Of a stretch of DNA of 64,000 nucleotides, positions 24,245 through 32,448 are shown piece by piece (positions within the stretch are counted from its first letter, which is position 1; each line of letters starts with the position of its first letter). The translations under genes and the position numbers were made by a program. Below the pieces are notes generated by a model. It had not been told where the DNA came from and searched no databases. It saw only the letters and a program-made list of their open reading frames with translations. The stretch comes from Plutella xylostella (taxonomy: Eukaryota; Arthropoda; Insecta; Lepidoptera; Plutellidae): positions 7,199,501-7,263,500 of the forward strand of contig NC_064012.1 in the NCBI RefSeq assembly GCF_932276165.1. The letters run 5' to 3'.

Positions 24245-25705
24245 CTATTTTTTTATTAAAACATCCTGCATGTTAATTAGACCACAAGCTACTATTATAA
24301 CTTCATCTATGATAGATAATAAGTTATGGTCAACACAAGCATGAGGTAGCAGCATGGCAAATTCTCTTAATCTATTTATAACACGTTCTACATGAATCCT
24401 TAGTGCTGCTATTCTCTTTGACTGCTTTACATCTTCTTTTGAACTAGGAGTAGACTTGTACACGGAAGGGGGTCTTATAAGAGTACAATCCTTTTTTCCT
24501 AGCAAATAAGATAGGTCTTTGAAGCCTCTGTCTGCCATAACTGCTGTTTTAGAAGGTAAACACTCAAGATAACCACAATCTTCAACAATCATGACATCTG
24601 TTGCCCTGCCACTGTATCCATTTGATATAAAATTTACTAACCCGTCAGGTGTACAAGAAATTAAATATTTCAGAGTATTACATTTTTTATATTGGGACCA
24701 AGTCAGTGATTGGTGGACTGCATTAGATGGCTTTTCAATCTGAATTTCCAGGCAATCAATGATAGACACGACATTGGAATACCTGGCTCTGAACGGTATA
24801 GGCAAATTATTAAAAATGTCTACAGGTGCTGGCCATACTATTAAATCTTTCATTTTCCCAGCCAATAGAAGTACACTTTTTGAAAAAATTCTACTGATTG
24901 TACTCTGTGTATATCCAAATTGTAGTGCTAATATACTGAAAGACTCATTTAGCTTTATTTTCTTTAGTGTGATTAAAATATCTATTGTATGGAGTGGGAT
25001 GTTTTCGCTAAGTAATTTTATTAAATAGTAACATCTTTTTGGTAAACCTATCAACATTTTGGGCTCGTTTTCAATAGCTGTCAACATGCAACTGCGCATT
25101 TGATTTTTAAATTGAGATTCTCTCTCAGAATCATCCTCAATCCAGCTTGTTTCTGAACCTGTATCATCTGGTTCAAAAGATGAAAAAGATAGCTGTGAAG
25201 GTTGATCCGAGGATTTTGATGCTACATCAGTATTATCTTCAAATAATTTTATTTTAATTCCTGGTGGCTGAGCTATTTTTAAAGGAGATGTTGACGTCAT
25301 TTTTGATGGAATAGAAATAGGAGATACCCCTGCATTTTTTGTTTTTGCACACAAATTGACATTGACACTTTTACTCCTTTTATATATTTTACTATTTACT
25401 TGAATGGCCTTGTTAATGTGCAGGTTGTTCTCTTTTTCAATGTGTATGTGAGATGAAGATAAACTGGTAGCTGCTTCTAAATTACTTTCAGACGATGAGA
25501 CACTTTGTTCAGCAGGAAGTGCACATGGAGCACCTTCTATTATTTCTAAATATTTTCTCTTTAAGAAATCTTTTCTCACTGGTGGTAGCTGCAACTGATT
25601 ATCCTTTTCACATTCAAATTTGTGAGGAAGAACTCCTTTCTTTAATCGTAATGTAGATTTTTCAATCTCTTGCAAATTCATCATTTTATACTCCATATCT
25701 TCCAC
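24245..25705 (-). CDS. ISL2EU-type DDE transposase, exon 2 (catalytic)
   Basis: This exon follows the THAP exon on the - strand. The acceptor TTTCAG|GTG makes the first residue Val, joining in phase 0 as DHFN-VEDMEYK. It gives 486 residues of a 557-residue protein. In order there is a basic KKGVLPHKF stretch typical after THAP domains, a long Ser-rich linker, a helix-turn-helix near FGYTQSTISRIF, then a Harbinger-like DDE_4 catalytic domain: IIDCLEI (Asp388), GYSGRATD, VMADRGF (Asp463) and RIHVERVINRLREF (Glu511). All three catalytic carboxylates are present. There is no stop or frameshift, so the enzyme may be active. It would cut and paste the element by recognising its ends. Confidence 0.87.
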   Translation of the reverse strand: MEDMEYKMMNLQEIEKSTLRLKKGVLPHKFECEKDNQLQLPPVRKDFLKRKYLEIIEGAPCALPAEQSVSSSESNLEAATSLSSSHIHIEKENNLHINKAIQVNSKIYKRSKSVNVNLCAKTKNAGVSPISIPSKMTSTSPLKIAQPPGIKIKLFEDNTDVASKSSDQPSQLSFSSFEPDDTGSETSWIEDDSERESQFKNQMRSCMLTAIENEPKMLIGLPKRCYYLIKLLSENIPLHTIDILITLKKIKLNESFSILALQFGYTQSTISRIFSKSVLLLAGKMKDLIVWPAPVDIFNNLPIPFRARYSNVVSIIDCLEIQIEKPSNAVHQSLTWSQYKKCNTLKYLISCTPDGLVNFISNGYSGRATDVMIVEDCGYLECLPSKTAVMADRGFKDLSYLLGKKDCTLIRPPSVYKSTPSSKEDVKQSKRIAALRIHVERVINRLREFAMLLPHACVDHNLLSIIDEVIIVACGLINMQDVLIKK

Positions 25706-26333
25706 CTGAAAGCAAACATAATAAATTTAAATTGTAAAATGAACTAGAAACAAAATGTTTGTGTTAACCAAAATGTGTTGATGTGGTATTCTATTCTCTG
25801 TGGGGGTGTAAGTACCTGCACCTGGCTCTCTCGAGTGGAACCTTTGTGCATATCCCGAAGGTCTAAACTGCCTTTCCATTTCCCACCACGCTGGTCCACT
25901 GCGGGTTGGTGGGTTCACATATCTAGATGTGCTAAGTCTAGATATGCAGGTTTCCTCACGATGTTTTCCTTCACCGTAAGAGCGATGGTATAAATTGTAC
26001 TTAAATTCAAAGAACTCATTGGTACATGTCAGCGCCGGGATTCGAACCCGCATCTCTTGAGTGAGAAGCGAGCGGGCGCTCACCCGACTGAGCTACCACC
26101 TCTCTCCGATGTGGTATATTATAGATTATATGTGCGTGCTGGCGATCGGGGCGTGCGCTTAGAGGGCGCGTGTCGTCTGAACGCAGCCTTAGGCTATAGG
26201 TACTGATTCGAAAAGTATGAACTATTGGTCAGAGTGTCATGTTTCGTAATTTTGATATTCAATAAGTTAAAACGTAGAGGGAGTATGTATGGGAGGTTTC
26301 TCTGTCTGAAGTCTGAATGACTTAAATACTTAC
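25706..26333 (-). other. Transposase gene intron
   Basis: The boundaries on the - strand are AAC|GTAAGT at 26333 and TTTCAG at 25706. The 628-bp intron is half filled by a SINE (25790-26107). Without it the intron would be about 300 bp. Confidence 0.8.
25790..26107 (-). mobile_element. tRNA-derived SINE with target-site duplication
   Basis: The - strand head (about 26030-26107) has an A-box-like GGTAGCTCAGTCGGGTGAGC and a B box GGGTTCGAATCC, like a tRNA gene. The body matches the truncated copy at 20618-20845. The 10-bp direct repeat GATGTGGTAT flanks it exactly (25780-25789 and 26108-26117), which fixes both ends. It inserted into the transposase intron and leaves the splice sites intact. 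Confidence 0.9.
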
Positions 26334-26546
26334 GTTAAAGTGATCTTCACAACAATAAAAAGAAGTTGATGGAGATACCATGTCTCTGTTCATAATTTTA
26401 CACCACTTTCTCTTTTGATCGGCATCTATCGGTCCACAAAAAAATACTTTGTCGGGTGCACTTCTTGTTGTATTTCTGCAACTTGGCACAATGCAGTACT
26501 TGTAGGGCTCTTTTTTGGATTTTTCCATATAAGTAGGAAGTTCCAT
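26334..26546 (-). CDS. ISL2EU-type transposase, exon 1 (THAP domain)
   Basis: I start translation at the ATG at 26546 (MELPTYMEKS). The frame is open further upstream to 26654, but only from a non-ATG codon. The 71 residues form a THAP zinc-binding DNA-recognition domain: Cys18-x4-Cys23, Trp48, and Cys66-x2-His69 in CCEDHFN. THAP domains in P-, Kolobok- and ISL2EU-type transposases bind subterminal transposon DNA. The donor AAC|GTAAGT lies directly after DHFN and the join to exon 2 is in phase 0. The 5' end lies about 490 bp from the element's right terminus. Confidence 0.85.
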
Positions 26547-26721
26547 GTTGTACAACCTTGTAAATGGCAGCACAGCTTGATTGAGAGCACAGACGGTACA
26601 TATACGATGGAGAGCACATAAAAAATATTCCAATAGCCTCCTATAACCTCTCAACTTGTTCTATGCTTGTTTTTTTGCAAGGAATTTTTATATGTTTTGT
26701 TGGTTTTGTTTGTTTGACAAC

Positions 26722-27035
26722 ATTGGTTTGTTGAAAATACAAAAGTACTCTGTGATGTTATTTGATCAGGTAAAAAATCTATGCCCATGAACCGTAAAAC
26801 TGAGCGTAGGCGCGACTGGCGGGACTCATTATTCTGAGCCGTGGAACTCGAAGGTTATGACGTCACTCTCAGCCCATAGTGTCAGGTCATTTTAAAGTGG
26901 TCGTGATGGTTGTAAATTTTTAACTTTCTTTAAATACCTTAAATTACTTTTTTTGGCGTTGATTTTTTTTTACTAAGTATTATAAAGTGATGTAAAACTA
27001 TCGAATAAGAGTATACAAAATATATGCATATTCCC
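26722..27035 (-). repeat. Inner right arm, transposase-side end of the ISL2EU family
   Basis: This arm is the inverted partner of 20108-20398. It carries TGACGTCA at 26858-26865 and, reading from the terminus inward, CTCAGAATAAT 19 bases after it. It lies just upstream of the THAP exon and so probably contains the transposase promoter. Confidence 0.8.
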
Positions 27036-27429
27036 TAATATTTGGGCACACGGCTCTCGACTTTTCAATAGTCTTTGCTGTCCTTTTCCGCAGCTGGCCA
27101 CAGTTTACTCGTTCATAGTTCATACTGCGTAATAAATTTAATGTGTCCAGTTCTTCTGATTACGAGAATTCTTCCATAACTTAATTTAGAAAAAAATAAC
27201 AGCTTTTGAAATATACGAACGACTGCCATTATAACCTAAAAGTAGAAAGAGCAACTTGTGTCATGTTCATGTCATAATACTTAGATACAATACAAATTTA
27301 ACTTTATTGTGTTGCAATATGGAGCATATTTGAGTGGCTCGTTGACTAGCGAATGGCTGTTTACGCCTCATTACAAAAGAACAACTAGTGGCAGCCCATA
27401 CACTACCAACAAAAAATATAAAAAGTCCT
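27036..27429. other. Outer-element DNA to the right of the inner insertion
   Basis: There is no gene here. This stretch belongs to the outer copy or to material inserted in it. It has no counterpart between the arm and the THAP exon of the inner copy, where only about 70 bp separate the two. Its origin is unknown. Confidence 0.4.
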
Positions 27430-27521
27430 AAACTTTGCAAACAAACAAGCATATCAAACAAGAAGTGGAGAGGTTATAGGAGGCTAGGATCTATTGGAAG
27501 AATTTTTATGTGATCCATCGT
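27430..27521 (+). pseudogene. Remnant of a transposase 5' region in the outer copy
   Basis: On the + strand this block matches the inverse of about 26590-26690: GCAAACAAACAAGCAT, then GAGAGGTTATAGGAGGCT, then a TATTGGAA...TTTTTATGTG...CATCGTAT series. In the inner copy that is the region upstream of the THAP start codon. Here the match breaks off before the THAP domain and the nuclease-side arm begins. The deletion that made the outer copy non-autonomous therefore starts at about 27515. Confidence 0.65.
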
Positions 27522-27848
27522 ATCTGATCACAACAAGCATCACAAACACTCGGTGACATTAACATTTCTTTGTTTACACTTGACATTTATTTAACTTCCG
27601 CCGTAAACGCAAAGAAGTTATTATTCTGAGATTGATATATACAGAAATTTGACGTCACATCCGCCCTAAGAAAATGGGTGACGTTTCTCTGAAGTTAGAA
27701 TTTACCGAAGTTTTTTTGTACTTTCCAACTTCATTTACTTGCTCAAAAATAAATTATAATCAAAAATATTGATGGAGGCGTAGTTATGAGATAACAAAGT
27801 TTATTATAAATAATATTTGACCTTTATTTGAACCTCTTGCATATTCCC
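27519..27848 (-). repeat. Outer right arm, nuclease-side end of the ISL2EU family
   Basis: This arm is the inverted partner of 21165-21430. It carries TGACGTCA at 27650-27657 with CTCAGAATAAT 19 bases away, and ends TGCATATTCCC followed by TA. Compared with the inner arm it has an additional segment of about 60 bp near 27705-27775. Confidence 0.8.
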
Positions 27849-27850
27849 TA

Positions 27851-30800
27851 TTGCCAACCACCGTAGCTAAACAAAAGGCCAGACTACGGATATCTTCACC
27901 GCATAACTGACATACACAAATCATCATGTCAGTTCGAAAATAACATGCGTTAAATAGCTCAATTAAAATGTTGTAAAATATATAGGGGTGTTGGCACTAT
28001 AACGAGGTAATAGATGGTTTTCAATAAGACGGTCGGGGCAGGTGCGTAGCGCGGCCCGCGAGACGGCATTAAGGCTTTCGATCTGTATCTCCAACTTAAT
28101 TCACCCGTGTCGACATCTATCCGTTATGATACTAATAAGCTACATATCTAATAGTAGCGCGACACCGAATGGGGCTGTTCATTCTTAATAATTTCCTTAA
28201 TTTTTTTGTGTTTTAAATATGCGTGAGTTCGAGATATACTTAAGGGAGTTCGACACTTTTTTCTACCTGATAAAACACCTTATTTTTGCAGTAGGTCATT
28301 TATTTAAAAAAACGACTCATAGAATGTTTAAATCACAAAGAGTGCAACACCCCGTATCTCATTCTAACTTCCTAAAAATAAAGAATGAAAAGTAAAGTGA
28401 CCTTTTAAATAAAGCAACTTCACTTAATCTTCCTCCTACTTTTTATACTTTAACAAAAGGCCACGTCGTCAAGTTCTTAGCAACAATTAACCTGAGGGCT
28501 GGTCCTGAAATTAAGACTGACAGACACGACTTGGAGCCAAATTACTCGAACAAACAAACCCTCTTTGACCCCTCCCTCCTTTGACAGGCGGCCACTACAT
28601 TGTACTCCACCAGGAAGCCATGCTTAGACAATCATGGATCATTCATCTCCCTCACGGCCCTAAGTGTTACCTGTCACGGCCCTCTACAGACTAAAAGAAA
28701 ACATAAACGATAGTGAATCATCAATTCGAGGTTTTGACTTTAATTTAAATACTAATGCGCGATTGTTACAAGACGACAACAATCTGGAACAAGACGGAAT
28801 CGGGGTGAATGACTTACGCATTGAACTTATTTTTGTTAAAAAGTCAATATTCAATCAGCGCGCTGCTTAAGCATGCGACATTCATAAAGAAGGGCAAACC
28901 GGCTGGTCAAAAAGAATCGGAACTGTGTGGAATATCATTTAGTTTAAATATCGGTGACTAAAAGATGCCTTGTTAAAATATTAATGGGTAGGATCCCTTG
29001 CGAGAAATGGTGCTGCTTAGAGGCAGGCCCGTTAGCCGGCCACCGTGCTGGGTCGTGACTGGCCTGGCAACGCCGCGGCCACATCCGCTCATGCCCGGTA
29101 TAATTACAAACGGAAAATAATTCAACTACACCATTAGACTAACTTTGACCAGCCGTGCCGAATCCCGATGTTCCACCAAAGATGACAAGTCCGAATGCGG
29201 TCCACGTACAAACTATTTGGGCACCAGTGATATTTTGTGCACACAAAATACTCGTAACAATTGCGCATGCGCCGAACATTATTTACGACAGGAAGCAAGT
29301 GCGATTGTGTGCTCTTATGGTTATAACTTCCAGTTATGGAGGTGTTCGAGGAGGACCGCTTCCGATCAACACGAATTTTACTTACTGGTTGAAAGCGTGA
29401 TAGAGATTTACATGAAGTACAATTCTGGATGGATGACTTTTTATGATTTTCAGCTGTGATGCCGATGGTTATGGTCGATTTATTCCATGAAATAAAATTT
29501 ATAACACCTAACTTTAGGTTAGGTTAGAACTTTAAGTTCAAAAAATATACAACATAGGTACGAGATAGAGGACTGACGAGTATTTTTGTAAAAATCAATT
29601 TCTTGACTCGCTAACATCGGGTACGGCTGGACCGATTTGGTTAATTTTGGTTTAAAATTATTTGAGAGTTTAGTAATTTCACGTCTGGGGAAAGTGTAAA
29701 TAGGTTTATTTGATTTGATTCCTGAAATTCCACGAAAAGTCCTTTTAAGGTACAGTCAACAGTGAAGCATGATTAGCAACAGATAGTTCTAATTATGTCG
29801 TCACTAGTTTTTTATACGTTTACAGACTAGATGTTGTAATAATCTGTGCTATGACATTTGTAGTGCCTCGCAATGATTATGTTCGCTGCGTCGTAGTACC
29901 TTAAATGGTTATTTTGATATTTATATGCAAACCAACCGCAAACAAAGATAAACGTCTCGTAAATTAACAATATTATGTACTGAAGAAAATAACAATACAG
30001 AACATTCCACGTAACTACCTAGCTATATACATTTATAGAGCAAGCTACTCCACCAGTCATACAAACATACATTGTATCCATCGCCCATGATGAATCAGCG
30101 CCCAAGCTTTCTGTACCTGACACTATACTTCAAACTCCGGACATGATGTCATCGACGCACACTTGTACTCGACAGTTAATCGACTACAACCATAGACACG
30201 TATTTACAGGACGAACTCGCACAAGCCTCCGGTGTATTACCGATCTATGGAACAATAAAGACGGTGCACGGAGGAATACGGAATGAGTCTCGTATGCGCG
30301 CGGCGGCCGCCCGGCATTAGTACGCCGGACAGCCGTGGAGTAATTGACCGCCGCGCTAATTTCATTCTAGGCGCATTTGAAGCTTCCTCTTTCCTTTTTC
30401 CTATCGGTCAGTGACGGTAGAGCTGTTGGTAAGAGGCTCAAAAATATATGTCTTCATAAATGCTACTTGAAAAGTTAGATTGGAATTGGATATTTTCATT
30501 AATTATGATCAATGATCATAATTATAGAGATAGCATAGAGATTTTGTTTTATAACTATGACATAACCTTTGATGAAATACGTATCCACTATCAATGTACA
30601 AATTAAAGTACTTTATTTCACAATAAATTGTATAAGTAATATTTTTACCTGCCTGACGAAAAATATGTAATATCCCTCATATCTATTCCCTTTAAACTTT
30701 TCTTCTAGCATGCGAGTTACCATCCCCTATCATAGTGTCTGTGATAAGAAAACCTTTTAATAGAATTAGACTGCAACATTACAACATTATTCATTATCAT

Positions 30801-31096
30801 GCTCTTAAAAAACGAGCAGATAAATAAATCACATTGAGCTACTTGACAAATAAAATAATTGATACACACTCACAATCTATCTACATTAAACAAACATAAT
30901 GTTGCGAAATGGAGGTCCATATGAAATTGAATGTTCTCGTCTATATTAATAATATGTCAGTAATAAACTGATATATGACCTTTGATAGTGAGTGAACCAA
31001 GACACTTAATTTTCGCTATTTTATCCGTTGTGTACGGATCGTCTTGTGAGGTCCGTGTAGGTAGGTACTTGTGCTATCTATCGCCGGTGGCGCCTG
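27851..31096 (+). other. mirr: mirr intron 2, part right of the nested transposons
   Basis: No gene or bounded transposon is seen. Blocks with raised GC and few homopolymers at about 28560-28680, 28980-29110 and 29140-29300 might be regulatory. The overlapping open frames at 29145-29459 look like by-products of that composition and not exons. Confidence 0.4.
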
Positions 31097-31357
31097 GGGG
31101 GTCACTCTCTAAATCGACGAACGAATAAACAAAAAAAATACGCAATCGGCATGCTTAATACATCGAGGTAGAGTCGTGGTTAGCTCTGCAGTTTTGTTCT
31201 TCCGTAGTTTCGGAGCCCTGTGCGAACCACGGCTTTGTCTCGTTGTATTAAGCCATAGAACAACGCGGACTCGACCATTCATAGGTACTCAATGTATTAA
31301 GCGCGCCGATTGCGTGATAGTTCTCGTTGAATCGTTCGTCGATGTAGAGTGACCCCC
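31097..31357. mobile_element. Short TIR element (MITE), 261 bp
   Basis: The ends are inverted: GGGGGTCACTCT...ATCGACGAACGA at the left and the complement at the right. A second inverted block further in contains ACGCAATCGG and GCTTAATACAT. TIR arms are about 70 bp with mismatches. No target duplication is certain, so I do not assign a superfamily. The centre has no coding capacity. Confidence 0.75.
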
Positions 31358-32249
31358 TGACCGTCGCGCGACCGCGGCCGGTCGACTCAACTGCGCAATC
31401 TACATGCGTTTAAACTTGACTTTCGTCTCGTTGTCGCTGACAGTTCATACTATTGTGCCTCAATAAACTCCAGCGATTAATTGATGTGAGTCTTCTAATT
31501 TATATTACGGTTTGTTGATCAAGTATTTTTCCGTAAAGGAATACTTACTTATAAGTTATATGCCACCGTGAATGTGACATGCTTCAAGTTTAAGTCTTTT
31601 TTTTGTTTTGTGTTTAAGTATAGCAAGTAGTTTATAGGATAAGCACATAATGGCATAGTCACAAACCTAAACCTCATAGCGTATCGTAAAATGTGTACCG
31701 TTCAACCATTACAATTTGACTTGATGATTCACCTTTAAAATGTTTCTTAGGATAGCTATATCAATCATTTATTTATCAATAAGTGATTGAAATCTACTAT
31801 TTAGGTTTGAATTCTACAATTTATATGCTCTATAGCCATGATTGCATTATTCAGAGAACAGCCTGTTTATTTAACTCATAATTAAGAGTTTCTTATCTTA
31901 ATAATTTTATTACAGTCCGAAGAATAAGCAGTAGGTACATCTACCCACCTAAGATAATATATTTTTAATTGCTAATAACTTAGATTAATTTAATCACGTA
32001 GAGTGTGAGTTTACTGCTTCCCTACGACTAAGTATATCTAATATTAGTATCATATTTCATTAGCGAAGTTATGTAAATTCGGTTAGTATTTTAGTGGCTT
32101 TCGCATTCAAACATTACAGTGTGGTGGTATGTAAAATAATGTGAAGCAAGAGCATAAATCAACAAAAATCGGTTTTTAAAGTCATGCTGAAAACGGAACG
32201 GATTTGTTGTCACCATCTGTCTATCTCATGGTAGTTAAGTACCATTAAG
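31358..32249 (+). other. mirr: mirr intron 2, between two MITEs
   Basis: Nothing recognised: AT-rich sequence without coding signal or repeat boundaries. Confidence 0.4.
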
Positions 32250-32251
32250 TA

Positions 32252-32446
32252 TAGTGCGACAAACTTACTGTTCCGGTGAGAGCGAACTAAATTGATCCAT
32301 ATCTCATTGTTTACTAATGAATTATATATTGATACAGATTAGACAAGCGCGAATTACCATTACTGGCAAACTTAAAATCTTATAGAATTAAGAAATATTA
32401 CACATTTACGTGAGCTGTCACCGGAACAGATAAGTTTGTGGCACTG
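32252..32446. mobile_element. Tc1/mariner-type MITE, 195 bp
   Basis: The inverted termini follow YAGTGCSACAAACTTA and then CTGTTCCGGTGA, flanked by TA on both sides (32250-32251 and 32447-32448). TA duplication plus a CAGTG-like start fits a Tc1/mariner-mobilised element. The interior is non-coding. Confidence 0.75.
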
Positions 32447-32448
32447 TA

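Larger units (their letters stand above)
21165..27035 (+). mobile_element. Inner, apparently complete ISL2EU (IS4EU)-type DNA transposon with two genes
   Basis: The left terminus is GAGAATATGCA (21165) and the right terminus is TGCATATTCCC (27025-27035), an 11-bp inverted repeat with one mismatch. TA follows the right end; the left flank reads AA, probably a mutated TA. Inside are two convergent genes, a SWIM/YqaJ-nuclease protein (+) and a THAP/DDE transposase (-). Each has an open spliced frame and a 5' end close to its own terminus. TA duplications, a THAP-DDE transposase related to Harbinger enzymes and a YqaJ companion are the hallmarks I remember for ISL2EU/IS4EU. Between the genes (23425-24244) sit a MITE and an RTE fragment. 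A SINE sits in the transposase intron. None of these breaks an exon, so the element could still encode both proteins. Confidence 0.82.
20108..27848 (-). mobile_element. Outer ISL2EU-type DNA transposon copy, internally deleted and split by a relative
   Basis: Both ends show GGGAATATGCA as an inverted repeat (20108-20118 and 27838-27848), flanked by TA at 20106-20107 and 27849-27850. The empty site would have read CAA-TA-TTG, a short palindrome. The left arm (20108 to ~20398) is the inverted copy of 26722-27035. The right arm (~27519-27848) is the inverted copy of 21165 to ~21430. So this copy has the same two ends as the inner element but in reverse orientation. It keeps only a remnant of the transposase 5' region (27430-27521) before jumping to the other end. 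It is a deleted, non-autonomous derivative into which the full element inserted. Confidence 0.75.

Noticed and set aside
20108..27848. Single DNA transposon with ~7.7 kb and two sets of long TIRs
   Set aside because: The arms are in A-B...A'-B' order, not A-B...B'-A', so nesting of two copies is the simpler reading.
29512..29526. TTAGG telomere-like repeat
   Set aside because: Only about two units (TTAGGTTAGG), which is expected by chance.
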